Assembly (NCBI GenBank): GCA_963763365.1
Contig: CAVXOE010000017.1
Span: 1-64,000, forward strand
From: VAZQ01 sp963763365
Lineage (GTDB): Bacteria; Pseudomonadota; Alphaproteobacteria; Rhizobiales; Xanthobacteraceae
Direction: 5' to 3'
DNA length: 64,000 nt
Shown: positions 1 through 18,109 of the stretch, one piece after another
How positions within the stretch are numbered: position 1 is the stretch's first letter
How the letters are laid out: each line of letters starts with the position of its first letter
Translations under genes and position numbers: made by a program
The notes under the pieces: generated by a model
Databases searched by the model: none
Told to the model about the DNA's origin: nothing
Seen by the model: only the letters and a program-made list of their open reading frames with translations

Positions 1-1810
1 GCCGATCGGCGGCAAGGTGATCGGATCGTCGCTGACATAAGTATTGGGCTGTAGCCGTTGCAGCGCCGCAAGATAGCTCAGCGGTTTGATCGCCGAACCG
101 GGCTGGCGCTGCGCCTGCGTGGCGCGATTGAGCTGGCTCAGCGGATAGGAGAAGCCGCCAGCCATCGCCAAAATCTTGCCGGTCTTGTTCTCCAGCACCA
201 CCGCGGTGCCCTGCACGCTCGGCCGCACGCGGATCTCAGCACGACCGGCACTCTTGGTCTTCGGGTTGCCGTCCGCGACTTTGACGAGCACGACATCGGA
301 GAGCTTGAGCTTTGCGAGGATCGAGCCGTCCGCGGACAGCGGCAGGATGCGCCCGTCGGCCAAGCCGACGCGCCACATCTCGTTTTTGCGGCCCGAAGGC
401 TTTTCGATGACGATGGCGGGCGTCCAGTGGACGTCGTAGAGCGGCAAGCGCGCTTTCGCCAGCGCGCGCTGCCAGAGTGGCCGCTTGTCGGCCAGTTTCT
501 TGCTGTCGGTGGTTTTCTTGCTATCGGCCTCGATCGCCGCGATGGACTTGGCAAGATTGGCCTCGGGCGACACGAATTTGCTCCGCCCGGCACCACGCTC
601 GTAGCGCCAAAGTCCTTCTTGCAGTGTCTCCTCGACGGCGCGCTGCAACGGAACGTTGATGGTCGAGCGAACCGTGTAGGAATTCGCGGTAATCCCCTCG
701 ATGCCTGCAAGGGTCTTGGCCTCGCGCGCGACCTGATCGACGAAATGGAACCCGAAATCCCGGCGTGGCCGTTCATACGTGATCAGCTCGGGCATCGGAT
801 TGAGTGCCTTGGCGCTCTGCTCAGGAGTGATCACGCTTTCCTCCTGCAGCCGGGTGAGCACGTAGCCCAGCCGCTCGCGTGCGCGTTCCGGATGACGGTC
901 CGGATTGTAGTAGTTGGGCCCCTTGGTGAGGCCGGCCAGCAGCGCCCCTTCCGGCAGCGTGAGGTCCTTCGCTGGCTTGCCAAAATAACTGCGCGCGGCC
1001 ATCTCGATGCCCCAGGCACTGCGGCCGAGATATGTGGAGTTGAGATAAAGCTCGAGAATCTCGCCCTTGCTCAGCGTCCGCTCGACGCGCGTGGCGACGA
1101 TCATCTCGCGGATCTTGCGCTCGTAGGTCAGGTCCTCGCCCACGAGAAGGTTTTTGACCACCTGTTGGGTGATGGTCGAACCGCCCTGCGGGCGACCGGA
1201 TTGCGCCAAGTTGCCGATGAACGCGCGAATCAATCCGCGTTCGTCGACGCCCTTGTGTTGGAAGAACCGCTTGTCCTCGGCCGCGATGAACGACTTCTGC
1301 ACGTGCTCGGGGATGTCGGAGACCGGCACCCAGACTCGCCGCTGATTTTCCTCGAACACCTCCGCGAACCGCTGCCCCTTGCCGTCGAGCACCACGCTGG
1401 CGCCTGGCAGCTTCAGGCCCTTGAGGCGGGTCGGGTCGGGCAGATCATTGGCTGCCTTGTTGTAGAAATCGATCACATCACCGAGGTCGACAGCCGGCTT
1501 TTCGACCGCCTCGCCTTTGCAAAACTGCCGGTAGGCGACGTGCAGGTCACCAAAATTGATGCCGCGAAACGCCTTGATCTCACCGGTCATCGCCTGCGGA
1601 TCGTCCATGGCGGTAGCGATGAGTTCGTCGAGATTGATGTCCTCGATGTCGAACGCCTTGCGCATATGGTTGCAGCCAGCCTGCAAGAAGGCGCTCCACT
1701 TCCTGCAGGTCGCCCGCGCGGTCGAAATGCGTCTTCACCGCATCAGGCGCGGTGGTGACCTGGCTCAACGCGAGCGCGGTGGCGAAGATCTTGACGAGGA
1801 GCGTTTCCAT
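1..1810 (-). CDS. Class A penicillin-binding protein (PBP1A type), N-terminal part, apparent frameshift
   Basis: Periplasmic peptidoglycan synthase; the visible part carries the glycosyltransferase (GT51) domain that polymerises lipid II. Seen: an N-terminal hydrophobic stretch (METLLVKIFATALALS), then GT51 motifs EDKRFFQHKGVD, GGSTITQQ, RKIREM and ELYLN, then the start of the transpeptidase half with QPGSAIKPL (likely the SxxK active-site serine and lysine) close to the window edge. The rest of the transpeptidase lies beyond base 1. The reading frame breaks near base 1684: removing one G between CTT and CAG restores a continuous protein (ERLLQAGCNHMRKAFD). The shift is probably a sequence error, but if real this would be a pseudogene. 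The start is the ATG at 1810. Confidence 0.85.
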
Positions 1811-2061
1811 CGGCCGGTGCGGAAGCTCGGATCGGGCGGGTCAGCAGGCCCCTTGCGCAAACCTACGGGAGAAAATGGGCTTTTTGCGGTGCCGGCGATG
1901 CGGCCGGCGGATTTCCTGCGCGTGATGCCCCGCAGCAACAACTTGGCGAATCCCGTCCGCCATCCTTGCTCCAAACTCCTTTACCGAGCGGAAATATCCC
2001 ATTGAAATTACGTTGAGAAATTCAATCGAAACAGGCTTCGGCGCTTACAGGAACAACCGGC

Positions 2062-2088
2062 AAAAAAAGGCCGCCCAACCGGGCGGCC
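2062..2088 (-). terminator. Rho-independent terminator of rpoC
   Basis: A perfect 8-bp stem (GGCCGCCC / GGGCGGCC) with a 4-base loop is followed on the minus strand by seven T residues. It lies 32 bases past the rpoC stop and ends the ribosomal-protein/RNA-polymerase transcript. The rest of the 1811-2119 spacer shows no gene; the short frames there are not supported. Confidence 0.93.
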
Positions 2089-2119
2089 TCGTCGTTTCGT
2101 GTTGGAACTGAGACCGCGG

Positions 2120-6357
<4,238 letters not shown>

Positions 6358-6410
6358 CATCTTCTCCGCTTGCCGACCGAGTCGGCCGCTGAAATTCCAA
6401 CTTTTTCCGC

Positions 6411-6506
6411 CGTCATGCCCGGCCTCGTGCCGGGCATCCGCGCCTTGTCACCCGACGCCTTCCATGAGGAAGACGTGGATGGCCGGGATGAAACCCGGCC
6501 ATGACG
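6411..6506. repeat. Palindromic intergenic repeat, family A, inside the rpoB-rpoC spacer
   Basis: Begins CGTCATGCCCGGC and ends GCCGGCC-type sequence ...CCATGACG. It is made of two hairpin arms (GCCCGGCctcgtGCCGGGC and GGCCGGGatgaaaCCCGGCC) that are also inverted relative to each other. A related copy lies at 22724-22809. Looks like a Rhizobiales-type dispersed palindromic element. It occupies most of the 153-base spacer and must be transcribed with the operon. Confidence 0.85.
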
Positions 6507-6510
6507 CTGC

Positions 6511-10644
<4,134 letters not shown>

Positions 10645-10772
10645 CTCGCCTCTCTCTGTCGGACCGCCGGGCCGGGACGACTCTCCGGAAGGCCGCAATC
10701 CATCGCGACCATCAGGACAGGCGTCGAGGCGCCGCTTTTATGTCGATTCGGCACGCGGCCGAACCAGCCGGG

Positions 10773-10830
10773 TTTCTGCCGCTACCGGCAGAAATATGAG
10801 CGATTCCGGAAGAGTCTCCCCCGGAATCGC
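10773..10830 (-). promoter_or_regulatory. Two consecutive hairpins in the rplL-rpoB spacer (attenuator or processing site)
   Basis: Two perfect stems lie back to back: GCGATTCCGG / CCGGAATCGC (10800-10830) and TTTCTGCCG / CGGCAGAAA with a CTAC loop (10773-10794). Neither is followed by a T run on the minus strand, so they are not full terminators. In other bacteria the rplL-rpoB spacer holds an attenuator and RNase III site that lower polymerase expression relative to L7/L12; the same role here is inference. Confidence 0.6.
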
Positions 10831-10846
10831 AGGATTCTGATCACAC

Positions 10847-11221
10847 TTATTTGAGTTCGACCTTGGCGCCCACCTTCTCGAGGGCGGCCTTGGCCTTCTC
10901 GGCCTCGTCTTTCGTGACGCCTTCCTTGACGGCCTTGGGCGCCGCCTCGACCAGGTCCTTCGCTTCCTTCAACCCGAGTTGGGTGAGGGCGCGGACTTCC
11001 TTGATGACCTCGATCTTCTTGTCGCCGATCGCCGTCAGCATGACGGTGAACTCGGTTTTCTCCTCGACGGGAGCAGCAGCAGCGCCAGCGGGGCCAGCAG
11101 CAACAGCAACCGCAGCAGCAGCAGAGACCCCCCACTTCTCCTCGAGCAGCTTGGCGAGGTCGGCGGCCTCCAGCACGGTGAGGCTGGAGAGGTCGTTCAC
11201 GATTTTCTGTAGATCAGCCAT
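10847..11221 (-). CDS. rplL: 50S ribosomal protein L7/L12
   Basis: Stalk protein of the large ribosomal subunit that recruits translational GTPases. 124 residues, usual length. Seen: the N-terminal dimerisation region (MADLQKIVNDLSSLTVLEAA), an Ala/Pro-rich hinge around residues 34-50, and the globular C-terminal domain with KIEVIKEVRALTQLGLKEAK. It follows rplJ by 44 bases in the usual rplJ-rplL pair. Confidence 0.98.
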   Translation of the reverse strand: MADLQKIVNDLSSLTVLEAADLAKLLEEKWGVSAAAAVAVAAGPAGAAAAPVEEKTEFTVMLTAIGDKKIEVIKEVRALTQLGLKEAKDLVEAAPKAVKEGVTKDEAEKAKAALEKVGAKVELK

Positions 11222-11265
11222 TGTCCTTGCGTCCTATTGCTTAAAAACCAGTTGAGATTGCTTGT

Positions 11266-11784
11266 TCACGCCGCCTCGCCCTTGTCGGCATAGGCCTGGA
11301 CCACGCGAGCGACCTTGGCGGCCGGCGCATTGACAAGCTGCGCGATCTTGGTCGCCGGCGCCTGAATGAGGCCGACGATTTTCGCACGCAGTTCATCGAG
11401 CGACGGCAGCGAGGCGAGCGCCTTGACGGCGTTCGCGTCGAGCGCGGTCTTGCCCATCGCTCCGCCGAGAATCACGAACTTGTCGTTCGTCTTGGCGAAG
11501 TCGGTGGCTGCCTTCGGCGCAGCGATCGGATCGCCCGAGTAGGCGATCAGGGTCGGCCCCTTGAGCAAGGGGACGATCACCGCTGCGTCAGTGCCTTCGA
11601 GAGCGATCTTGGCGAGACGGTTCTTCGCGACCTTCACGGTCGCCCCGGCCTGCTTCATCTGCTTTCGCAGATTCTGCATCTGGGGGACGGTGAGGCCGGA
11701 ATAGTGAGCGACCACGACGACCTCGGTGCTTTTGAAAACACCGTTGAGCGTCGCGACCAACTCCTTCTTAGCCGCTCGGTCCAC
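11266..11784 (-). CDS. rplJ: 50S ribosomal protein L10
   Basis: Base of the ribosomal stalk, binding L7/L12 dimers and 23S rRNA; in many bacteria it represses its own mRNA. 172 residues, usual length. Seen: the start MDRAAKKELV..., YSGLTVPQMQNLRK, and a C-terminal helix for L7/L12 binding. The start codon is GTG at 11784 with GGAAAGAG six bases upstream. First gene of the rplJL-rpoBC unit, here separated from rplA by about 5.6 kb of unrelated genes, so it must have its own promoter. Confidence 0.97.
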   Translation of the reverse strand: MDRAAKKELVATLNGVFKSTEVVVVAHYSGLTVPQMQNLRKQMKQAGATVKVAKNRLAKIALEGTDAAVIVPLLKGPTLIAYSGDPIAAPKAATDFAKTNDKFVILGGAMGKTALDANAVKALASLPSLDELRAKIVGLIQAPATKIAQLVNAPAAKVARVVQAYADKGEAA

Positions 11785-12065
11785 TGCAAGCTCTTTCCGG
11801 TTGGCGGCCCGCCATCACGTGCGGGAACCGCCGGTTGCGACCAGTCGCCTCGCCTTGAACTTGCCCGCGCATACGACGCGAGCAATCCGCGGCAGGACGA
11901 CGCTGCTGTTTCCTGCCCCCCAAGCGCGGCACGGCCGCGCCGGGTTCTCGAGGTTCGAACCGGTCGCGAGGCGTAAGCCTCAAAACGGTCTTCCCCATCT
12001 GTGCGGGCTGGTGAATTAAGCCGGGTCAAACCCCGGCGCCCGCAGTCTCGGACAGGCTTCACTTC
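11785..12065 (-). ncRNA. Probable L10 leader (rplJ 5' untranslated regulatory region)
   Basis: The spacer upstream of rplJ (11785-12301, no gene) is unusually long and rich in short inverted repeats. Read on the minus strand it contains GTCCGAGACTGCGGGCGCC followed by CGGGGTTTGACCCGG, resembling the L10-binding leader found before rplJ in many bacteria. Exact borders and fold are not established here; 12066-12301 beyond it probably holds the promoter but I see no clear motif. Confidence 0.5.
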
Positions 12066-12301
12066 CGGAAACTACCAGAAGCCGCTGGCGCAAAAGGAAA
12101 ATCGCGATCAACCTCGCTCTCCCTCAGAAATATCCCGCAGGATGTCTAAAAGGGATAAGGTCCTAATCACCATGATTTTCAAAGGGCGCGCATAGGCGCG
12201 CCGACTCCCGGGCCGGCACGCCCTGTCGGCTATGTAGCCGCTCGCGTCCGCTTTGCCAAGGGTTATCGCCAAGAGATAGTGAACGGGGCAGGCAACTATT
12301 G

Positions 12302-13342
12302 TCAGGGCTTCGCCTGAGCCTCCCCCGCGCTCGGCTTGGCGGCGGGCTCGCCTTCTGGTGGCTTGGCCGGGGCTTCCCGTTTCGGCTGCGGCAGCCCGTT
12401 GTTGACCACCTTGCGCCAGCTCGAATCCGGATCGAAGGCCGTCATGCCGGACGCGATCCCGTTCGTGTTGGGGCCGAGGTCCTTTTCGTAGACCGTACCG
12501 TCCTGATTGACGATGAACGTCATCACGCCGGAATTGTCGTACTCGGCCGGATATGCCACCAGCGCGAAGCCGCCGATCATGTTGCCGCGCACGATGTAGT
12601 CCACGACGCCGCCGCGGGCGTTCGGACCCTGCCGGGTCAGGACCTTGTAGTAGTAGCCGTGAAACGGCGTCCGGCCTTGCGCGACCCGGTAGCCCTCCGC
12701 GGTGGCGCGCGCCGCCCGTTCGCCGATCGGACTTTCGTCGCCCGGCTGCGCCGGCCAGTACAGACCGTCCTTGCGTCCGGGCCGGCTGACGATGCGCTGG
12801 GCGTAGACCCCGACGCCCGCGCCGGTGCGGTCCTTTTCGGCATACTCTTCCTGCGCATCGACAAAGGCGAGGCAAGCCTGGATCGTGCTCAGTTCATTGC
12901 GGCCGATCCGGCGCTGCAGGATTTCTTCCTTGCCTAACGCCGCGTCGAACCGCCAGGTTTCGTTCCGGCGAATGAGCGGGATCGGAAACGGCCAATCGCT
13001 TTCACCCAGGAATAGCGTCGCCTTGTCGCCATCCACCGCGACCCGATTTTTGACCTCATAGGCCTCGGCGAACTTCTTGCGCGTGGCGGTATCGGCGACC
13101 TGATCGCCGGATGACGCCAGTTCGGCGCCGTCGGGGCCCAGGACACGCATGATCGCCCTGACGTCGCCCGACTTCGCCGCCGTGGCGAGCGCCTTGGCGG
13201 CCGCTTCGGGTGTTTGGAACAGCTGCTGAGCATTGGCCGCCGGGACGACCGCCAGCAGCAAGGCCACTGCGAGCGCCCAACCGACGAAGCGACCCATGCC
13301 GGGGAAGCTGTAGCAACGGGCGAATGCGAAGAAATGTCTCAT
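12302..13342 (-). CDS. DUF2950 family exported protein
   Basis: 346 residues with a signal peptide (hydrophobic WALAVALLLAVVPAANA, likely cut after AQA/NAQ near residue 38). The mature part (TPEAAAKALATAAKSGD, GGVVDYIVRGNMIGGFALVAYPAEY, GVMTFIVNQDGTVYEKDLG) matches what I know of DUF2950 proteins; the function is unknown. The C-terminal 35 residues are Pro/Ala/Lys-rich and probably disordered. It starts 35 bases after the DUF3300 gene, so the two are likely one transcript; these families commonly sit together. The ribosome site is GAGGCG before ATG 13342. The pair interrupts the rplA-rplJ order. Confidence 0.85.
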   Translation of the reverse strand: MRHFFAFARCYSFPGMGRFVGWALAVALLLAVVPAANAQQLFQTPEAAAKALATAAKSGDVRAIMRVLGPDGAELASSGDQVADTATRKKFAEAYEVKNRVAVDGDKATLFLGESDWPFPIPLIRRNETWRFDAALGKEEILQRRIGRNELSTIQACLAFVDAQEEYAEKDRTGAGVGVYAQRIVSRPGRKDGLYWPAQPGDESPIGERAARATAEGYRVAQGRTPFHGYYYKVLTRQGPNARGGVVDYIVRGNMIGGFALVAYPAEYDNSGVMTFIVNQDGTVYEKDLGPNTNGIASGMTAFDPDSSWRKVVNNGLPQPKREAPAKPPEGEPAAKPSAGEAQAKP

Positions 13343-13377
13343 GAACGCCTCAAAAGGTGATCGGATCGTTCCGTGAC

Positions 13378-14652
13378 CTAGCGCCGGCCGCCGCGTCCGC
13401 CGGCCCCGGCATGGCGTGCATTGCTGCCGCCGGCGTAACTTTGGTGACCGCGATCGGAATGCGCCTGCGCCGCCCGGCCCGATTGCGCCTGGTCGAACGC
13501 GCCTTCGCGCGATCCCGCGGCGCCGCGATTCCCACCCGGATTTCCACCCGGCGTGCGCTCGCCGCGTGCGCCCCGATCGGGTTCCCGCGCTCCCGCTTCG
13601 CGCTCCCGATCGCCGAGACCTGTGCGTTCACCGGCGCCGGCGCGTTCGCGCTCGCCGGCATCGGGGCGCTCGCGATTACCGGCATCCGGACGGTTGCCAG
13701 CATCCGGACGGTTGCCGGCGTTCGGACGATCCGGGTCGAGCACGCGCTCGCCATCCCGGCCGCGGAAATCCTGCCGCATCTGTTTGCCGGCCTGCAGGTC
13801 GGTCCTCGCGTACTTCTGGCGAACCGCGTCGTTATTGTACCTTACCCCTTGGCGGTGATCGGGGTTGTGTTCCCACTTGTTGAAGTTCGCTTCGTTGCGA
13901 TTGAAGTTGTTGATGTTCTTGTTGGACACGACGTTGATGTTGTGGCCACCCCAGTTGCAGCTTCCCCAGACAGCGTGCCCAACCGCGACGCCCGTCCCGA
14001 ACGCGATACCGGCCCCCAGCGCGCTCGCGGTGACGTAACCGGGAGGCGGCGCGAAGTAGAGCGGCGGATAGGACGGATAGGGCCATTCGCCATAGACCAC
14101 CGCCGGCTGATAATACGGCACGTAGATCTCGCTCGGCGATGTCGGCTCGATGACAATGTATTGCTTCTGGTTCTCGGTCTGCACGTTGACAGTCTGCTGA
14201 CTGCTCGACTGCAGTTTGCCGTTGGCTTGCGCGCGGCCGCGCAGACGCTGGACCGAGTCCATGACGTCCGGCTGCTGTGCCAGCACGGCGTCGCCGACCT
14301 TCTGCGTCCAATCGAGCTTGTCGCTCATCATGGCAAGGACGTTTGGAACCTGCACCAGCGACTTGACGCTGTCGTCCCAGCTTTCCTTGGCGAGTGCAGA
14401 TGTCAGCGCATCGCCCTTCATTCCTCTGTGCGACTTGGCCCAGCGGTCGCCCTGCACCACTTCCATCGGGTAGGTCGATGCCATCAGCACCTGAGCAAGG
14501 AGCGGATCGGAATAGAGCGCGATCGGCGCCAGCAACTGGTCGAGCTGCTCGCGCGACAGAAGCTGGTTCGACGAGGTCGACTGCGCCATCGCGCCAAACG
14601 AACAGGTCAGAAGCAGCATCGGAATGATCATCAACCGCAATGGCCAAGCCAT
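13378..14652 (-). CDS. DUF3300 family exported protein with low-complexity C-terminus
   Basis: 424 residues from ATG 14652 (MAWPLRLMIIPMLL), preceded by GAGGAGG; a longer frame to 14700 is less likely. Signal peptide with probable cleavage after GAMA. The DUF3300 core is clear: DQLLAPIALYSDPLLAQVLMASTYP followed by a Trp/Asn-rich region. A Tyr/Pro stretch (YVPYYQPAVVYGEWPYP) precedes a Gly-rich segment that may insert into or anchor at a membrane. The last 130 residues are Arg/Asp/Gly/Asn-rich repeats. Function unknown; likely envelope-associated. Paired with the downstream DUF2950 gene. Confidence 0.85.
   Translation of the reverse strand: MAWPLRLMIIPMLLLTCSFGAMAQSTSSNQLLSREQLDQLLAPIALYSDPLLAQVLMASTYPMEVVQGDRWAKSHRGMKGDALTSALAKESWDDSVKSLVQVPNVLAMMSDKLDWTQKVGDAVLAQQPDVMDSVQRLRGRAQANGKLQSSSQQTVNVQTENQKQYIVIEPTSPSEIYVPYYQPAVVYGEWPYPSYPPLYFAPPPGYVTASALGAGIAFGTGVAVGHAVWGSCNWGGHNINVVSNKNINNFNRNEANFNKWEHNPDHRQGVRYNNDAVRQKYARTDLQAGKQMRQDFRGRDGERVLDPDRPNAGNRPDAGNRPDAGNRERPDAGERERAGAGERTGLGDREREAGAREPDRGARGERTPGGNPGGNRGAAGSREGAFDQAQSGRAAQAHSDRGHQSYAGGSNARHAGAGGRGGRR
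13675..13726 (-). repeat. Short tandem repeat (about 18 bases, 3 units) inside the DUF3300 gene
   Basis: Imperfect in-frame units (CGGTTGCCAGCATCCGGA on the plus strand) encode successive copies of the motif PDAGNR / PNAGNR in the disordered tail. Length variation between strains would be expected. Confidence 0.75.
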
Positions 14653-14997
14653 TATGGGTAGCCTCCTCACCTTGCGTCCTCTTGCTTGTTGCAACGACAA
14701 CCCGCGGCCGGTTCACGTCGTCGAATCTGTCAGGTCAATCTCGGCTCCTCGATTCGCTTGAGACACAGTGTTAGTCGAGAAGCCGTATGCAATCGATCAT
14801 ACCGGGCGCAATAAGCGTTGATTCAATTGCACGACAGTTCCGGCTCGCGCAATAGAACATGGAGGGATTTTCAGCCTGCAACCGTGGTCGGTCCGTGGTA
14901 CACGGACATCCTTTGAGCCGATCGTGCCAGCCGCCGCATTGGCTATATTGAAAAGCTCAGCCGCACAATCACGATGCGGCGCAAAAGGGAGGAAAAT
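14653..14997. other. Divergent intergenic region between the DUF3300 gene and the MetE-like gene
   Basis: No gene supported. It must hold promoters for both directions. I see no confident sigma-70 box, riboswitch or operator; the only clear signal is the GGGAGG ribosome site directly before GTG 14998. Confidence 0.5.
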
Positions 14998-16197
14998 GTG
15001 ACCGGCAGCGCCAATCGAATTTGGACCACCCACGTCGGCAGCCTGGTGCGTCCGCCGAGACTCATCGAATTCCTCAAGAAAATCGAAGCCGGCGAACCCT
15101 ACGACAAGGCTGGATACGAGGCCTGCTTGAAAGAGACGACGGAGGAGGTGGTCCGGCAGCAGGTCGAGGCCGGCATCGACATCGTCAGCGACGGCGAGTT
15201 CAGCAAGGGGCGCAATTGGGCCTTCTATGTGCATGATCGTTTGAGCGGCCTTTCGACGCGTCCCGCGACGCCGGAGGAACTCAAAGACCCCATGGCGTCC
15301 GTAGGCGGCGGCCAGGACCGTGTCGCCTTTCCGGAATTCTACGCGGAGTACGATCGAGCTTCGGGTCTGGGTGCGCGACTCGGAAGACGCTTCGTGGTCA
15401 GCGGACCCCTCACCTACTCGGATACGCAGGTCAAGCGCGACATCGCCAACCTGAAGTCGGCCGCCGCGAAAGCCAAGGCCAATGGCGCGTTCCTGCCGGT
15501 CGTGGCGCCGGCGAGCGCGCTTCCCGCCGCCAAGAACGAGCATTACGCCGACGAGAAGTCGCTGCTGTTCGCGCTCGCCGACTGCCTGCACCAGGAATAC
15601 AAGGCCATCATCGATGCCGGCCTCTACGTGCAGATCGACGACGCGTTCCTGCCCTACATGCACGAGAAGATGGTGCCGCCGATGAGCGACGCGCAGTATC
15701 GCGACTGGGCGCAGATGCGCATCGACGCGCTCAATCACGCGCTCCAGGGCATCCCGCCCGAGCGTTCGCGCTATCACATCTGCTGGGGAAGCTGGAACGG
15801 TCCGCACGCGTTCGACGTGCCGATGAAGGACATCGTCGACCTGCTGCTGCAAGTGAACGTCGGTCAATACAGCTTCGAGGCAGCGAACCCGCGCCACGAG
15901 CACGAATGGACGGTGTGGCAAAGCGCCAAGCTGCCGCCCGGCAAAGTGCTCATTCCCGGCGTCATCAGTCACGCCACCAACATCGTCGAGCATCCTGAAC
16001 TGGTGGCGCAGCGCATCGTCCGGCTCGCCAAGATCGTGGGGCGCGAGCATGTGATGGGTGGCACCGACTGCGGCTTTGCGCAAAGCCCCTTCGCACAGCG
16101 CGTCCATCCGAGCATCATGTGGGCGAAGCTTCGGTCGCTTGCCGAAGGCGCGAAGATCGCAACACAGGAGCTGTGGGGGCGACGCGACGCCGCATGA
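14998..16197 (+). CDS. Cobalamin-independent methionine synthase (MetE C-terminal domain) family protein
   Basis: 399 residues, a single beta-barrel domain like the catalytic half of MetE; such short forms also include epoxyalkane:CoM transferases and other thiol methyl/alkyl transferases. Seen: HVGSLVRP near the N-terminus, DGEFSKGRNW, and the zinc-ligand set His-x-Cys (HICWGSW), Glu in EAANPRHEHEW and Cys in GGTDCGF. So a Zn-thiolate alkyl transfer is likely, but the substrate cannot be read from the sequence and the N-terminal half of true MetE is absent. The start is GTG 14998, five bases after GGGAGG. The Bug receptor gene follows 81 bases downstream, which may hint at uptake of a related compound. 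Confidence 0.8.
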   Translation: MTGSANRIWTTHVGSLVRPPRLIEFLKKIEAGEPYDKAGYEACLKETTEEVVRQQVEAGIDIVSDGEFSKGRNWAFYVHDRLSGLSTRPATPEELKDPMASVGGGQDRVAFPEFYAEYDRASGLGARLGRRFVVSGPLTYSDTQVKRDIANLKSAAAKAKANGAFLPVVAPASALPAAKNEHYADEKSLLFALADCLHQEYKAIIDAGLYVQIDDAFLPYMHEKMVPPMSDAQYRDWAQMRIDALNHALQGIPPERSRYHICWGSWNGPHAFDVPMKDIVDLLLQVNVGQYSFEAANPRHEHEWTVWQSAKLPPGKVLIPGVISHATNIVEHPELVAQRIVRLAKIVGREHVMGGTDCGFAQSPFAQRVHPSIMWAKLRSLAEGAKIATQELWGRRDAA

Positions 16198-16278
16198 CGC
16201 GCACCTGCGATGCTGGCACCATGATCGCCGCGCACAAGACGGCCGCAAGAGCCCTGCGAAGTTCCGGGAGGAACCGAT

Positions 16279-17301
16279 ATGACCGACAGTTCACGAGCCT
16301 CGATTTCGGACGGCGGACGCCTTGCGTGCATGCGCACCGGCCTCGCCGGTGCAGCGCTGGCTGTTCTCCTGCTCGCGGGCGCGGCATTGGCGCAGAGCGA
16401 GACCTATCCATCGCGGGTGATCACGCTGATCGTACCGTTCCCGCCCGGCGGCAGCGCCGATACGGTGATCCGGCCGGTGGCGCAGAAGGTTTCCGACCGC
16501 CTCAAGCAGACGATCGTGATCGATAACCGTCCGGGCGGCGGCGGGAATATCGCCGCGCTCGCCACCAAGCAGGCGCCTCCCGACGGCTACACCTTGTTTC
16601 TGACCAACATGGGCGTGATGTCGATCAATCCGCAGATTTTTCCGGACCTGCGCTTCGATCCGGTGAAGGATTTCGCACCCATCACGCCGATCATTTCGTT
16701 TCCGCACATCCTGATCGTCCCGGCCGATAGTCCGGCGAAATCGGTCAAGGAACTGGCGGCGCTTGCCAAAACGAAGCCGGGCGGGTTGAGCTTTGCTTCG
16801 CAGGGCGTGGGGTCGGGTGGGCAGATCCTCGGCGAAATGTTCAAGCGACGGGTCGGCGCGCCGATGGTGCACGTGCCGTTTCGTGGCGCGGGACCGGCCG
16901 TGACCGACGTGATGGCAGGCCGCATCGACTTCCTGTTCACGTCCTACATCTCAACGGGCGAACAGGCGGCGGCCGGCAAGGTTCGCATCCTCGCTATCGG
17001 CGGACTAAAGCGCACGGAAGCTGTACCTGACGCTCCGACCATGGCGGAGGCCGGATTTCCCGGCCTCGACCTCGACATGTGGCATGGCATGGTGGCGCCC
17101 GCCGGAACGCCCGCTGCGATCGTGAAGCGCCTCAACGACGAGTTCATCAAGGCGTCGCGCAGTCCGGATATCGAGCGCATCGTTGCGCAGCAGGCGACCG
17201 ACATCTTCGTCGCGACGCCGGAGGAATTTTCCAAGCGCATCGCCGAGGACACGTCGCGGCTGGGCAAGATCATCCACGACACGGGGATCAAGCTGCAGTA
17301 G
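16279..17301 (+). CDS. Bug-family tripartite tricarboxylate transporter substrate-binding protein
   Basis: Periplasmic receptor, 340 residues, of the TctC/Bug family; these bind carboxylates or related small molecules and work with a TctA/TctB membrane pair, absent from this window. Seen: signal peptide (LAGAALAVLLLAGAALAQ), then the family core YPSRVITLIVPFPPGGSADT, RPGGGGNIA, PPDGYTLF, FDPVKDFAPIT and VPFRGAGPAVTD. The start ATG 16279 has GGGAGG eight bases upstream. Likely cotranscribed with the MetE-like gene. Ligand unknown. Ends 30 bases before a two-way terminator shared with rplA. Confidence 0.92.
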   Translation: MTDSSRASISDGGRLACMRTGLAGAALAVLLLAGAALAQSETYPSRVITLIVPFPPGGSADTVIRPVAQKVSDRLKQTIVIDNRPGGGGNIAALATKQAPPDGYTLFLTNMGVMSINPQIFPDLRFDPVKDFAPITPIISFPHILIVPADSPAKSVKELAALAKTKPGGLSFASQGVGSGGQILGEMFKRRVGAPMVHVPFRGAGPAVTDVMAGRIDFLFTSYISTGEQAAAGKVRILAIGGLKRTEAVPDAPTMAEAGFPGLDLDMWHGMVAPAGTPAAIVKRLNDEFIKASRSPDIERIVAQQATDIFVATPEEFSKRIAEDTSRLGKIIHDTGIKLQ

Positions 17302-17330
17302 GCGCAGCCGATCGTCGAACGCCAAAACGA

Positions 17331-17366
17331 TTTGTCCCGAGCGCTGCGCCGCAGGCCCGGGACAAA
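17331..17366. terminator. Bidirectional terminator between the Bug gene and rplA
   Basis: A 9-bp stem (TTTGTCCCG / CGGGACAAA) lies between two convergent genes, with AAAACGA before and AAAATCA after, giving short T runs in both directions. Loop about 18 bases. Confidence 0.7.
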
Positions 17367-17393
17367 ATCAACCAATCTCGAGATTTCAGACAG

Positions 17394-18104
<711 letters not shown>

Positions 18105-18109
18105 GGCGA

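Noticed and set aside
14797..16248. Minus-strand frame of 483 codons opposite the MetE-like gene
   Set aside because: No family motifs, no ribosome site and fully antisense to a gene with clear zinc-ligand motifs.
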